Assembly: GCA_009777845.1 (NCBI GenBank)
Contig: WRLD01000012.1
Coordinates: forward strand, 1-64,000
Direction of reading: 5' to 3'
Origin: Defluviitaleaceae bacterium
GTDB lineage: Bacteria > Bacillota > Clostridia > Lachnospirales > WQUN01
DNA: 64,000 nucleotides
The notes under the pieces were generated by a model. The model had not been told where the DNA came from and searched no databases. It saw only the letters and a program-made list of their open reading frames with translations. Position numbers and translations under genes: made by a program. Of this stretch, positions 25,433 through 34,664 are shown piece after piece (position 1 is the stretch's first letter; every line of letters begins with the position of its first letter).

Positions 25433-27273
25433 GGAAACCGTTTTTCGCCAGACTTATTTTCCTATCTGTACTAGACCTCTTGTTCGGGTGGTTTAGCTGG
25501 CTAGTTTCTGTTTTTGTGTTCACATATTTATTTGTGCTGGATTATTCCATTATTCACGCGGTAAACAATCGCGTATGGGTCATTTTTCTGGCAAATATAG
25601 TTTTTTTTGCCATTTGCGGCGTGTATAAAAGTCTTTGGGAACACCCCGGCATAGGTACAATGCTCCGCATAACCACTGCCGTGGCGTGTTCCTCTTTTTC
25701 TGTTTATGTTTCGCTTAGACTACTCCTTGGCTATTGGGTAAATCCTGGGCTTGGCGTTATGGCGTTTTATTTTATGCTTACGCTTGTGCTTGTTCCGCGT
25801 ATCTATAAGCGCGTTTTTGGCGTTTTGTTCCAGTATTCACGCAGATTTAGCAAGAATAAAAAAGCCGAGCGCGAAACAATACGCACGCTAATTGTAGGCG
25901 CGGGCGACAGCGCCTCGACACTGCTTTTGCACCCTAGTCAGCAAGGCTCGCGCCCGCGTAAATTTCTAGGCGTGGTGGACAACGACACACGCAAGCACGG
26001 CTATTCCCTGCATGGCGTTCGCGTTCTCGGCGGCGATAGCAAAATTCCACAGCTGGTAAGAGATTTGGACATTCACGAAATTTTAGTGGCTATTCCCTCT
26101 ATGACAAACGAGGATTTACGCCGAATAGTGCGCCTTACGCCGATTAACCGCTGTAAGGTGCGGCTTCTCACTGGGCTTTCCTCCGACAAGGCATCGGAAA
26201 TGATGCGCGACATAAACATCAGTGACCTGCTCGGCCGCCCCGAGGCCGCGCCAAGCACAGGCGAAATAAAGGCGTGGCTAAGCAAAAAAACCGCGCTAGT
26301 GACTGGCGGCGGCGGCTCGATTGGAAGCGAAATATGCCGTCAGCTAATTCAGGCGGACATAGAAAAGGTAATTATTTATGATATTTCTGAAAATAACGCA
26401 TACAACTTAAAAGAGGAGTTAATAATCAAGTTTAACCAAGCAGGGCGGTACAAGACCGCTGTGCGAATAGGCTCGGTGCAGGACGAGGCGCGGCTTAATG
26501 AGGTTTTTGAGGAATTTAAGCCCTCGGTTGTTTTCCATGCGGCGGCGTACAAGCATGTGCCTTTAATGGAGGAATGTCCGCGGCTTGCGATTGACAATAA
26601 CGTAATCGGCACGTATCTTACCGCAAAGGCCGCCATACGCTTTGGCGTGGAGCGGTTTGTGATGATTTCTACCGACAAGGCGGTGAACCCCACGAATGTG
26701 ATGGGGGCAAGTAAGCGTATTGCGGAGCTTGTTACCTTAGGTATGAATGGGGCAACTACGGAATTTGTATGCGTACGTTTTGGCAACGTATTAGATTCAA
26801 ATGGCAGTGTAATACCAAAATTTAGGCGGCAAATAGAGGCAGGCGGGCCTGTGACTGTGACACACCCCGAGATTATTCGCTATTTTATGACAATCACGGA
26901 AGCCTCGCGCCTAGTGCTGGAAGCAGGCGCAATGGCGGCGGGCGGCGAGATATTTATTCTCGACATGGGCGAGCAGGTAAAAATCGTAGACTTGGCGGAA
27001 AACCTAATACGAATGGCAGGCTTGACCCCGAAGGTAGATATACAAATAGAATTTACGGGCTTGCGGCCTGGCGAGAAGCTGTACGAGGAGCTTTTGCTTA
27101 ACGAGGAGGGCTTGGCAAAAACCGACAACAAGAAAATATTTGTGGTAAAGCCGCGTGTGTGCGAAAAATTTGACGAGCTAGTCGGCAAAATAGAAACAGG
27201 GGAAATAGGCGGCGTGTACGAATTTATAAAACATTTTGTGCCAGAATATGTGAGTGATGTTGAGTATGAATAA
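25429..27273 (+). CDS. Membrane nucleotide-sugar 4,6-dehydratase (CapD/WbpM/PglF type)
   Basis: A 614-residue protein. Four N-terminal membrane helices (about 5-125) and a CoA-binding-like Rossmann domain (TLIVGAGDSASTLL) are followed by the catalytic short-chain dehydrogenase domain, with ALVTGGGGSIGSEICRQL, HAAAYKHVPLME and the altered active site ISTDKAVNPTNVMGASKR typical of long-chain UDP-GlcNAc 4,6-dehydratases. The expected product is a UDP-4-keto-6-deoxy amino sugar. The TTG start overlaps the stop of the previous gene (TTGA), with no strong site upstream, so re-initiation is likely. It is followed by an epimerase/reductase and a phosphoglycosyltransferase, as in O-antigen and flagellin-glycan loci. 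Confidence 0.93.
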   Translation: MRKPFFARLIFLSVLDLLFGWFSWLVSVFVFTYLFVLDYSIIHAVNNRVWVIFLANIVFFAICGVYKSLWEHPGIGTMLRITTAVACSSFSVYVSLRLLLGYWVNPGLGVMAFYFMLTLVLVPRIYKRVFGVLFQYSRRFSKNKKAERETIRTLIVGAGDSASTLLLHPSQQGSRPRKFLGVVDNDTRKHGYSLHGVRVLGGDSKIPQLVRDLDIHEILVAIPSMTNEDLRRIVRLTPINRCKVRLLTGLSSDKASEMMRDINISDLLGRPEAAPSTGEIKAWLSKKTALVTGGGGSIGSEICRQLIQADIEKVIIYDISENNAYNLKEELIIKFNQAGRYKTAVRIGSVQDEARLNEVFEEFKPSVVFHAAAYKHVPLMEECPRLAIDNNVIGTYLTAKAAIRFGVERFVMISTDKAVNPTNVMGASKRIAELVTLGMNGATTEFVCVRFGNVLDSNGSVIPKFRRQIEAGGPVTVTHPEIIRYFMTITEASRLVLEAGAMAAGGEIFILDMGEQVKIVDLAENLIRMAGLTPKVDIQIEFTGLRPGEKLYEELLLNEEGLAKTDNKKIFVVKPRVCEKFDELVGKIETGEIGGVYEFIKHFVPEYVSDVEYE

Positions 27274-28153
27274 GGGACAGTGCAGGGTGCTTGTTTTTGG
27301 TGAGGGTAGCTATATTGGGCGGAGCTTTGTGAGGTTTGCTGCGGCAAGGTCTGATGTGGAAAATTCTGGCACTGGTTTTGAGGTGTCGGGCCTTAGCTCT
27401 CGCGGCGATAGTTGGAAAGGCGTTGATTTTTCCAGTTTTGATACGGTTTTGTTTTGTGCAGGAATCGCGCATGTTTCGCCTAAAAAAGTGCCGCGTGATG
27501 TGTATTTTGCTGTAAATTGCGATTTGGCGGTAGAAGTAGCCAAAAAAGCGAAAAGGGACGGTGTGGGGCAGTTTGTTTTTTTAAGTACAATGGCGGCGGC
27601 TTCGCCGCTTGTGACTTCGGCGGACTTTGGTGGGAATGTCGTCACGAGGGGTAGTTCGGCGGTGAATTTTTACGGTCAAAGCAAATACGAAGCCGAAAAA
27701 CAGTTGCAAGCCCTAGAAAGCGGCAATTTCAAGATTTGCATAGTACGTCCGCCGATGGTTTACGGTGCAGGCTGTAAGGGCAATTTCCCAAGGCTAGTAA
27801 GGCTCGCCAAGCATACGCCGATTTTTCCCGATGTGCCAAACAAGCGCAGCATGATTTTTATAGACAATTTGTGTGCGTTTTTGTTGCGGCTTATTGAAAA
27901 TGGGAGCAGGGGCGTGTACCTGCCCCAAAATAGGGAATGGGTAAATACTACGGAGCTAGTGGTGTTGATTAGGCAAGCGTTGGGAAAAAAGACATATACT
28001 ACCAAGATTTTTAACTGGCTGATTAGGCTTTTTATGGGCTTGCCAGTAGTAAATAAGCTGTTCGGAAGCCTTGTATATGCTCGGGATAATGATGATTTTT
28101 TGTGTGGGGAGGTTGAATTTGGGGAGAGCGTGAGGGCTTCCTTAATGGATTAA
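27266..28153 (+). CDS. NAD-dependent epimerase/dehydratase (sugar 4-ketoreductase-like)
   Basis: A 295-residue short-chain dehydrogenase of the extended type. It has VLVFGEGSYIGRSF (nucleotide binding), a FLSTMAA strand and the catalytic NFYGQSKYEAEKQL (Tyr-x3-Lys), then VRPPMVYGAG. The ATG at 27266 overlaps the preceding stop (ATGAATAA); GTG and ATG codons three or four positions earlier are alternatives. Placed between a 4,6-dehydratase and a sugar-1-phosphate transferase, it probably reduces the 4-keto intermediate to an N-acetyl-quinovosamine- or fucosamine-like sugar, by analogy with WbpV or FnlB. That assignment is inference from context. Confidence 0.88.
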   Translation: MNKGQCRVLVFGEGSYIGRSFVRFAAARSDVENSGTGFEVSGLSSRGDSWKGVDFSSFDTVLFCAGIAHVSPKKVPRDVYFAVNCDLAVEVAKKAKRDGVGQFVFLSTMAAASPLVTSADFGGNVVTRGSSAVNFYGQSKYEAEKQLQALESGNFKICIVRPPMVYGAGCKGNFPRLVRLAKHTPIFPDVPNKRSMIFIDNLCAFLLRLIENGSRGVYLPQNREWVNTTELVVLIRQALGKKTYTTKIFNWLIRLFMGLPVVNKLFGSLVYARDNDDFLCGEVEFGESVRASLMD

Positions 28154-28201
28154 AATCCGTTAAATCCGCGTTCCATAAATCTCGTGTAAGGAGCTTAGCC
28201 A

Positions 28202-28795
28202 TTGAAAACCTACGGATTCAAACGCACATTTGACCTGCTCGCGGTGATTTTATCCGCGCCTATTTGGTTGCCAGTGTTTTTGCTGTTGGCATTTATTGTA
28301 AAAGCCACCTCGCGCGGCTCTGTATTTTTCCTGCAAAAACGATACGGAACAAACAAGCAATTTTTTACCATTTACAAGTTCCGTAGCATGTACACCACCG
28401 CGCCAAAGGACGTGCCAACGCATTTGTTACAAAATCCGCACGCCTTTATTACGCCAGTGGGTCGTTTTTTGCGAAAATCGAGCCTTGACGAATTGCCGCA
28501 ACTGCTTAATATATTAAAGGGTGAGCTGTCGCTAGTCGGGCCTCGCCCTGCGCTGTGGAACCAGGACGACCTAATCGCCGAGCGCGAAAAATACGGCGCG
28601 AACAGCGTACCAGTGGGGCTTACTGGCTTGGCACAAATAAGCGGACGCGACGAGCTTCCCATAGAAAAAAAGGCCGCGCTAGACGGCTTATACGCACAGA
28701 AAATCAGTTTTTTGTTGGATATAAAAATAATCCTTTTGACGTTGGCGTATTCCGTTGTTGGGCGCGGCGTGAGGGAAGGGCAGCATCGCACTTGA
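28202..28795 (+). CDS. Undecaprenyl-phosphate sugar-1-phosphate transferase (PglC-like)
   Basis: A 197-residue monotopic phosphoglycosyltransferase. An N-terminal membrane-entry helix (FDLLAVILSAPIWLPVFLLL) is followed by FRSMYTTAP, the catalytic-type motif LRKSSLDELPQLLNIL, LSLVGPRPA and VGLTGLAQISGRDELP. It should transfer a sugar-1-phosphate from the UDP-sugar made by the two genes upstream to undecaprenyl phosphate, starting a glycan repeat unit. The TTG start has AAGGAG 9 nt upstream. No glycosyltransferases or flippase follow, so the rest of the pathway is elsewhere. Confidence 0.95.
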   Translation: MKTYGFKRTFDLLAVILSAPIWLPVFLLLAFIVKATSRGSVFFLQKRYGTNKQFFTIYKFRSMYTTAPKDVPTHLLQNPHAFITPVGRFLRKSSLDELPQLLNILKGELSLVGPRPALWNQDDLIAEREKYGANSVPVGLTGLAQISGRDELPIEKKAALDGLYAQKISFLLDIKIILLTLAYSVVGRGVREGQHRT

Positions 28796-28863
28796 TAAAT
28801 CGCCGTAGGCGAGTCAAAAAAAGGGAAGGTCAGTAAGTTTTTAAAAAGGAGGGGGGCTAATAA
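28796..28863 (+). promoter_or_regulatory. Conserved 5' leader with TCGCC hairpin
   Basis: TCGCC-GTA-GGCGA at 28800-28812, followed by GTCAAAAAAAGG and, 30 nt on, AGGAGGGGGG. It begins at the end of the sugar transferase gene. It is the least conserved of the five leader copies because of the extra spacer. Confidence 0.5.
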
Positions 28864-29259
28864 ATGCTAGTAAAAAACAATTTAGACGAATTAGACACAA
28901 TTTTTAATGAGCTTGACACACTTTGCGAAAGGTTAAATATCCCCGCAGAAGCGCGGAATAACCTATGCTTGTGCATGGACGAGGTTTTTTCTAATATAGT
29001 AAAATACGCCTATGACGATGGGGGCGAGCACGAAATTCAAATTACCTTTGACTTTGAAGCCCCAAGGTTTACGATAACAATAAGCGACGGCGGCAAGCCG
29101 TTTAATCCGCTAGATGCCGAGGAGCCAGACCTTTCGCCCGATTTAATGGAACGCGAAATAGGCGGGCTAGGCCTGTTTATTGTTTCCAACATTATGGACG
29201 ATATAGAATATAGCCGTGTTGATGATACTAATAGGTTGAAGATGTTGAAAAATATATAG
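28864..29259 (+). CDS. RsbW/SpoIIAB-like anti-sigma ATP-binding protein
   Basis: A 131-residue GHKL-fold protein. The N box is CMDEVFSNIVKYAY, the G1 box ISDGGKPFNPL, and the lid/G2 region GGLGLFIVSNIMDDIEYS; all are intact, so ATP binding and serine-kinase activity on a STAS partner are expected. Family members hold a sigma factor or other effector until a dephosphorylated STAS protein displaces it. No sigma gene is adjacent. Another very similar copy is at 43268, and STAS genes are at 32769, 37121 and 37455. Confidence 0.9.
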   Translation: MLVKNNLDELDTIFNELDTLCERLNIPAEARNNLCLCMDEVFSNIVKYAYDDGGEHEIQITFDFEAPRFTITISDGGKPFNPLDAEEPDLSPDLMEREIGGLGLFIVSNIMDDIEYSRVDDTNRLKMLKNI

Positions 29260-29385
29260 GGCGTGGATTTTAAGGGCATGGAACGCGGATTTTCGCGGAT
29301 TTGGCGGATTTACGCGGATTCGTTCGAGGTTTAATACATGTAAAGGCACGGAACACGCACGAACGGCAAAATCTGCACGTTTTAT

Positions 29386-29496
29386 GTAGGGGACGGATTT
29401 ATCCGTCCCGAGATTGCCTCGCTCTGCGTTAATGGACGTTGCCCTCGCCGAAATGACGAACGTGCATACCTCGGGACGGATAAATCCGTCCCCTAC
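29386..29496. repeat. Family B palindromic element
   Basis: 111 bp. The arms GTAGGGGACGGATTTATCC and GGATAAATCCGTCCCCTAC bracket a less conserved core (GCGTTAATGGACGTTGCCC). It is flanked by family A units on both sides (29273-29325 and 29545-29610). Confidence 0.9.
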
Positions 29497-29613
29497 GAAA
29501 ACCCATGAAAATCCACCAAACCCATATATAATATAACGCCCGAAAAAAATCCGCATAATCCGTGTAAATCCGCGTTCCATTGCCTTTAAAATCCGCAAAA
29601 TCCGCGTTCATCG

Positions 29614-29761
29614 CCTGCTGTGCCACGCTCCCTCTGTGCCTCTGTGCCTCTGTGTGAAAATCTTTTTGATAAATAATGAACGTAGGTAAAGCGTATAACT
29701 TCCATTCTCTAGTTAAAAGATTTTTTCACACAGAGGCACAGAGGGAACGAGGCACAGCAGA
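29614..29761. repeat. Family C inverted-repeat element
   Basis: About 148 bp with terminal inverted repeats CTGCTGTGCC..CCTCTGTGCCTCTGTG and the reverse complement ..GAGGCACAGCAG, around a conserved AT-rich core TTTTTGATAAATAATGAACG. Other copies are at 32468, 40636 and 61469. It is MITE-like in structure, but no transposase is associated. Confidence 0.8.
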
Positions 29762-29929
29762 AGCGAGAACGAATCCGAAAAAATCCACCAAACCCATATA
29801 TAATATAACGCCCGAAAAAATCCGCGAAAATCCGCCAAATCCGCGAAAATCCGCGTTCCATAAATCGCTCCACAAAGAAGCTGTCCATACAAAGCACCAC
29901 AAAAATATATAAATAAAAGGAGAAATCAC

Positions 29930-31582
29930 ATGAAAAACCAAAGACCAAACCAAAGAACACCTCGCACACTACTTGCATTATTACTAACGCTACTGCTAAT
30001 TCTACCCTCAATTTCCGCTTGCACAAAAGACAGAACGCAAGACCAAGCACAAGCACAAAACCAAGTACAAACCCAAGTACAAACCCAAGCACAAGGCAAT
30101 TCCCAAACACAAGACCAAGCCCAACCCCAAACCCCACAGCTCCAAACCCAAGCCCCCCAAACCCCACCGAAATACATATTCATGTTTATCGGCGACGGCA
30201 TGGGCTTACCACAAGTAACCGCCTACGCAAACTTTATGGGTACAATAGACTACGATTTCACAGGTACACAAAAAGACCCAACCCCCGAAAATCCGCCTAT
30301 TCCGCTGTTTCCGTCCTTTGTACACTTCCCTGCCACCGGCTTGACCGCCACGCAGGACGCGTCTAAGTTTATTACCGATTCGGCTTCGGCGGCCACGGCG
30401 ATTGCCTCGGGCGTTAAGGCACTTGACGGCTCGCTTGGCGTAGACCCCTTCGGCGAGCCGTATCCGTCGATTGCCACAATATTGCAGGAACAAAAGGGCT
30501 ATAAAATAGGCATTATCACAAGCGTGTCGCTCGACCACGCCACGCCCGCCGCCTATTATGCGCATAGAATGACAAGGCGGAATTATTATGATATAGCCCT
30601 AGACCTTGTGGCGAGCGGCTTCGATTATTTCGGCGGCGGCGGCTTGAAACAGCCCTACGGCGAGGACGGCGCGCCAAGCATATGGCAGCTCGCAGAGGAA
30701 GCGGGCTACACCGTGGCAGACACCTATGAAGCAATCGCGGCACTAACCGCCGATAGCGGCAAAATTATTGCTATTTCCCCCGAGCTGGACGACGATTTCG
30801 GCGATGCGGCTCTGCCGTATGCCATCGACCAGTACGGCGACCTAAAGCTCGCCGACTTTGTACGCACTGGCATAGACGTATTAACCAACGACACAGGCTT
30901 TTTTATGCTCGTAGAGGGCGGCAAAATCGACTGGGCTTGCCACGCCAATGACGCGGCGACCGCTATTTGGGAAATACGCGAGCTAGACGCGGCTGTGGCT
31001 GTAGCCTTAGAATTTCAAGAAAAATACCCCGAGGAAACACTAATAATAGTCACAGGCGACCACGAAACAGGCGGCTTGTCCAACGGCTACAATTTAACCG
31101 CCTACGACACTTTTCTGTCAGTATTAGCCAACCAGCATGTATCGCTTACGCGTTTCTCGTCCTATTATGTCGCAGAATGGCGTGAAGCTCAAACGCCCTT
31201 CGAGCAAGCAATGTGGGACGTAGAGGGGCTATATGGGCTTACCTTGCCTACGAATGAAAGCCGCTATGCCGAGCCAGCGATTTTGCTTACCGAGCGAGAA
31301 GTAGAAAAGCTACGCGCCGCCTACGAATTAAGTATGCTGCCCTATGCCGAGCGCGACAACCAATCGGAGGCATATTTGGCAGAATATGCCGCAAACCAGT
31401 ACGAGCCGTTTCAGCTTGCCATTACACGCATTTTGGCAAATAGGGCGGGGCTTGGGTGGTCTACTACTTCACACTCCGCGCTTCCTGTGCCTGTGTACGC
31501 TACAGGCGTAGGCGCAGACCATTTTGCAGGGTTTTATGATAATACGGATATATTTCATAAAATAATGAAGTTGACAGAGTAA
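29930..31582 (+). CDS. Lipoprotein alkaline phosphatase
   Basis: A 550-residue PhoA-superfamily enzyme releasing phosphate from monoesters outside the cell. A signal peptide with lipobox SISAC ends at about residue 27. Then comes a Gln/Thr/Pro-rich linker (residues 32-80). Catalytic elements: metal Asp in IGDGMGLPQ, nucleophile Ser in ITDSASAATA, EGGKIDWACHANDA and the His pair region TGDHETGGLS. AAAGGAG precedes the ATG. The low-complexity linker probably spaces the enzyme from the membrane. No Pho-box-like regulation was identified. Confidence 0.95.
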   Translation: MKNQRPNQRTPRTLLALLLTLLLILPSISACTKDRTQDQAQAQNQVQTQVQTQAQGNSQTQDQAQPQTPQLQTQAPQTPPKYIFMFIGDGMGLPQVTAYANFMGTIDYDFTGTQKDPTPENPPIPLFPSFVHFPATGLTATQDASKFITDSASAATAIASGVKALDGSLGVDPFGEPYPSIATILQEQKGYKIGIITSVSLDHATPAAYYAHRMTRRNYYDIALDLVASGFDYFGGGGLKQPYGEDGAPSIWQLAEEAGYTVADTYEAIAALTADSGKIIAISPELDDDFGDAALPYAIDQYGDLKLADFVRTGIDVLTNDTGFFMLVEGGKIDWACHANDAATAIWEIRELDAAVAVALEFQEKYPEETLIIVTGDHETGGLSNGYNLTAYDTFLSVLANQHVSLTRFSSYYVAEWREAQTPFEQAMWDVEGLYGLTLPTNESRYAEPAILLTEREVEKLRAAYELSMLPYAERDNQSEAYLAEYAANQYEPFQLAITRILANRAGLGWSTTSHSALPVPVYATGVGADHFAGFYDNTDIFHKIMKLTE

Positions 31583-31634
31583 ATTCGCACATTAAAAATC
31601 GCCGAAGGCGAGCCAAAAAAATGGAGGAATAGAA
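31583..31634 (+). promoter_or_regulatory. Conserved 5' leader with TCGCC hairpin
   Basis: TTCGCACATTAAAAA, then TCGCC-GAA-GGCGA (31599-31611), a CAAAAAAA run and GGAGG before the ATG. The hairpin core and spacing match the copy before the VWA lipoprotein gene at 61075. Confidence 0.6.
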
Positions 31635-32336
31635 ATGAATTACAAAATAACTCAAGGCACGGCGTTTCCGCTGGTAGAAATTACCCTTTCGCAGGGAGAG
31701 GAAATACAAATAGAACGCGGAAGCATGGTACACCATAGCGGCGATATTACGCTAGAGGGCAAGATGAACAGCGGCGGCGGCGGAGGGCTTGGCGGGCTTG
31801 TAAAGGCTGTCGGGCGTTCGCTTGTTAGCGGCGAGAGCTTTTTTATCACTCGCGCAACGGGTCAACGCGATGGCGCGGTTATTGCTATAGCCCCTGCGTT
31901 GCCTGGCGCGGTGCGTGAGCTAAGGCTAGGCGAAAGCCAGTGGCGTATTCGTGACGGCGCGTTTTTGGCGTGTGACGGAGCGGTGTCCTACGAAATAAAG
32001 CGGCAGTCCATAGGCAAGGCCCTATTTGGCGGCACTGGCGGCTTCTTTATCATGGAATCGCGCGGTACTGGCAGTATGCTAGTGAACAGCTACGGCGATT
32101 TGCAGGAAATAGAGCTGGACGGCACGCGAAAATATATAGTAGACAATACCCACGTAGTCGCGTGGAGTGCTTCGTTGGATTACGATATTCGGGTAGCCTC
32201 GGGTACATTTGGCTTTACTACAGGCGAGGGGCTAGTAAACGAATTTCACGGCAAGGGTACAATTCTGATTCAGACTAGAAATATACAGTCATTGGCGACA
32301 TCAATGATTCCGTATTTGCCGAAAAGTGGGAGCTAG
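31635..32336 (+). CDS. AIM24/TIGR00266 family protein
   Basis: A 233-residue beta-rich protein of the TIGR00266/AIM24 family: IQIERGSMVHHSGDITLEGK near the start, a glycine-rich stretch (NSGGGGGLGGLVKAVGRSL) and SFFITRATG, then GTGSMLVNSYGD and a C-terminal GEGLVNEFHGKGTILIQTRN. Biochemical role not established; bacterial members are cytoplasmic or membrane-associated. Length is normal. It is preceded by the shared leader element and followed by a repeat-filled gap. Confidence 0.9.
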   Translation: MNYKITQGTAFPLVEITLSQGEEIQIERGSMVHHSGDITLEGKMNSGGGGGLGGLVKAVGRSLVSGESFFITRATGQRDGAVIAIAPALPGAVRELRLGESQWRIRDGAFLACDGAVSYEIKRQSIGKALFGGTGGFFIMESRGTGSMLVNSYGDLQEIELDGTRKYIVDNTHVVAWSASLDYDIRVASGTFGFTTGEGLVNEFHGKGTILIQTRNIQSLATSMIPYLPKSGS

Positions 32337-32768
32337 TGCGAAAAAGAGGAACACGGATTTAAAAGATTATGGAACGCGGATTTACGCGGATTTAACGGAT
32401 TTTCGCGGATTCGTTCGGACGTGTTTTTAAATCCGTGTAATTAAAAACTAACGTACTGCTCGTATTTCTGCTGTGCCTCTCGCCCTCTGTGCCTCTGTGC
32501 CTCTGTGTGAAAAAATCTTTTTGACAAATAAAAAACCTAGGTAAAGTGTAAAGCCTCGTTCTCTAGTTTAAAAGATTTTTTCACACAGTAGTTCGCACAG
32601 AGGCACAAGCAGAGGGAACGTGGCATAGCAGGCAATGAAACGCAGATTTAACGGATTTTAAAAAACACCCTCGAAAAAAATCCGCGAAAATCCGCCAAAT
32701 CCGCGAAAATCCGCGTTCCATGCCTTTAAAACTCCGTGTCCCATGCTTTAAAGAAATGAGGTAATTCC
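32337..32768. repeat. Repeat-filled gap: families A and C
   Basis: A family A half-array (32365-32412), a family C element (32468-32631) and inverted family A units (32640-32720) leading into GGAATTCC-like sequence before the next gene. No gene is supported. Confidence 0.8.
32468..32631. repeat. Family C inverted-repeat element
   Basis: About 164 bp, with ends CTGCTGTGCC and GGCATAGCAG. Core TTTTTGACAAATAAAAAACC. The right arm carries an extra GTAGTTCG insertion compared with the copy at 61469. Confidence 0.8.
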
Positions 32769-34289
32769 ATGGAAAAGTTAAATTTTGTAAGCACACTAAC
32801 CAACGACACCCTAACCCTAACCATAGGCGGCAAGGTAGACTCCGACAATGCGGCGGAGCTAACCGACTACTGCGTTACGGCATGTGAAGCCGCGCATAAG
32901 AACCTAGTCTTTGACCTAGAAAGCCTAGAATATATATCCAGTGCGGGTCTACGCGTGTTATTGGCTATGCTCAAAAAAGAGCCGAATCCAGTAAAAGCCA
33001 TAAACGTAAGCCAAGAGGTGTACGAGGTTTTAGAAGTGACTGGCTTCGCACAAATGCTTGAAGCAAGCCGCGCCAGACGTATTGTGTCCATTGACGGCTG
33101 TGTTAAAATAGGGCAGGGCGGACAGGGAGCGGTCTACCGCCTAGACAAGGACACCATTATCAAGGTGTTTCGCCCAGAAATGCCGCTCGCGGAAATAGAA
33201 AAGGAACGCAGCTACGCGCAGCAAGCCTTTATGCTTGGCTTGCCTACCGCTATTTCCTATGATGTGGTAAAATGCGGCGATAGTCTAGGGCTAGTGTTTG
33301 AAATGCTCAACGCCGACACGGTGGCCGCGCTTATAAATAAAGAACCCGAAAAATTGGAATACTACGCCAAGGAATACGCAAAAATGGCAAAAAAGGCGCA
33401 TACCGTTGACGTTACAGGCACAGGCTTTCCAAGCGCGAAGGAAAAATGCCGCGAGGGCTTTAAGCGTGCGTTGCAAAAGGGCAATATTTCACAGGAGCAG
33501 GCGGACGGCTGTATTCGCATAGTCGAAAGCCTGCCCGAGCGCGCGAGCTTTGTCCACAGCGACCTAAACGCCAACAACGTAATGTTGCAAAACGGCGAAA
33601 TGCTGCTTATCGACATGGGTACGGCAGGCTTTGGACACCCCATTATAGATGTCGCAAGCATTTACATGACTTCAGGCTTCCCTGGCAAGGCAGGCGCAAG
33701 AATAGACGAGCATGTCGACGGCTTGTCCAACGCCATGTCGCCCGAGCAGTCCTTGCGCGTATGGGAAATATTTATGCAGGAATATTTTGAAACACTCGAC
33801 AAGGAAACACTAAATGCTTTAGAATACGACTGTGAAACATTTATGTTTCTTAGCCTTGCGTTAATCGGCTGCGGCGGTATAGAAATGGGTCTGGCGGAGG
33901 GCATAGTAACAATGACAAGGGCTACGTGCGAGGCGATTTTCTTTCCCGAGCTAGAGGAACGGTATGAAAAGCTCAACTACACGCTATGGGGCGACGCACA
34001 AGCAAGGGCAAATAAGCCCAAGCCCGAAAGGAGAGGACTTTTAGACAAGCTATTAAATAGGAATAAAAAAACAGAAATAACAGAAATTACACTAGATACA
34101 AAAATAAAATATATCGTAGCAAACCAAAACGCGGCGGCTATACTGGAGCGCGTACTGCCTGGGTTTACAGAAAGCCCGCAGTTGAAGCTCGCGTACGGTA
34201 TGACGTTGCGTGCAATCCAGAAATTTCCGCAGGCTAATATATCCATGGAACAGCTTGAGGAAATAGGTCGGGAGTTTGCGAAGCTATAG
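32769..34289 (+). CDS. STAS domain fused to an APH/choline-kinase-like kinase
   Basis: A 506-residue soluble fusion. Residues 1-105 are a STAS domain with LEYISSAGLRVLL, the conserved phosphorylatable region. Residues 113-400 are a small-molecule-type kinase: glycine loop IGQGGQGAVYRLD, ATP Lys in TIIKVFRP, catalytic loop FVHSDLNANNVML (His-x-Asp-x4-Asn) and LIDMGTAG. The C-terminal 70 residues (AILERVLPGFTESP) are a separate helical module. GAGG precedes the ATG. It links partner switching to a phosphotransferase, perhaps letting an anti-sigma-like kinase control the enzyme. Substrate unknown. Confidence 0.88.
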   Translation: MEKLNFVSTLTNDTLTLTIGGKVDSDNAAELTDYCVTACEAAHKNLVFDLESLEYISSAGLRVLLAMLKKEPNPVKAINVSQEVYEVLEVTGFAQMLEASRARRIVSIDGCVKIGQGGQGAVYRLDKDTIIKVFRPEMPLAEIEKERSYAQQAFMLGLPTAISYDVVKCGDSLGLVFEMLNADTVAALINKEPEKLEYYAKEYAKMAKKAHTVDVTGTGFPSAKEKCREGFKRALQKGNISQEQADGCIRIVESLPERASFVHSDLNANNVMLQNGEMLLIDMGTAGFGHPIIDVASIYMTSGFPGKAGARIDEHVDGLSNAMSPEQSLRVWEIFMQEYFETLDKETLNALEYDCETFMFLSLALIGCGGIEMGLAEGIVTMTRATCEAIFFPELEERYEKLNYTLWGDAQARANKPKPERRGLLDKLLNRNKKTEITEITLDTKIKYIVANQNAAAILERVLPGFTESPQLKLAYGMTLRAIQKFPQANISMEQLEEIGREFAKL

Positions 34290-34308
34290 AGTGAATATTA
34301 ACGGAATT

Positions 34309-34419
34309 GTAGGGGAGGGGCTTGCCCCTCCCGAGGTACGCAGGTAATATATGCGAGGTAGGCTAGTGTCCATTAACGCAGAGCGAGGTAGCCTCGGGAC
34401 GGTCAAGACCGTCCCCTAC
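34309..34419. repeat. Family B variant with two different arms
   Basis: 111 bp. The left arm contains GGAGGGGCTTGCCCCTCC and the right arm GGGACGGTCAAGACCGTCCC. Each is still a perfect local palindrome although the arms differ from each other and from the usual GGACGGATTTATCCGTCC. Confidence 0.85.
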
Positions 34420-34439
34420 ACAGACCTTGCAATATAACA

Positions 34440-34615
34440 ACAACGATGTAACACGGATTTAAGAGATTCAAGGGCTTCACACGGATTAAACGGATTTTCA
34501 CGGATTACGCGGATTGGCTCGTGGTAAAGTTTACGAAAATCCACGAAAATCCGCTAAGCCCGAAAGAATCCGCGTAAATCTGCGTAAATCCGCCAAATCC
34601 GTGTTTAATCAACTA
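34440..34615. repeat. Family A inverted array
   Basis: Rightward units from AACACGGATTTAAGAG (34449) face leftward units ending CCAAATCCGTGTTTAAT (34590-34610). It fills the rest of the gap before the 247-residue lipoprotein gene. Confidence 0.85.
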
Positions 34616-34664
34616 ATACACCACGGCTATATAGTGAACAACAACAAAAAAAAGGAGTTGCAGT

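Larger units (their letters stand above)
29260..29929. repeat. Repeat-filled gap: families A, B, C
   Basis: No gene is supported. In order it holds a family A half-array (29273-29325), family B (29386-29496), family A (29545-29610), family C (29614-29761) and a family A half-array (29815-29862). The phrase CACCAAACCCATATATAAT occurs twice (29515 and 29785), so a flanking segment has been duplicated with the repeats. Confidence 0.8.

Noticed and set aside
29709-30201. Gly/Phe- and Trp/Val-rich minus-strand frames opposite the phosphatase gene start
   Set aside because: They are the complement of the Gln/Thr-rich linker codons of the phosphatase and of repeats.
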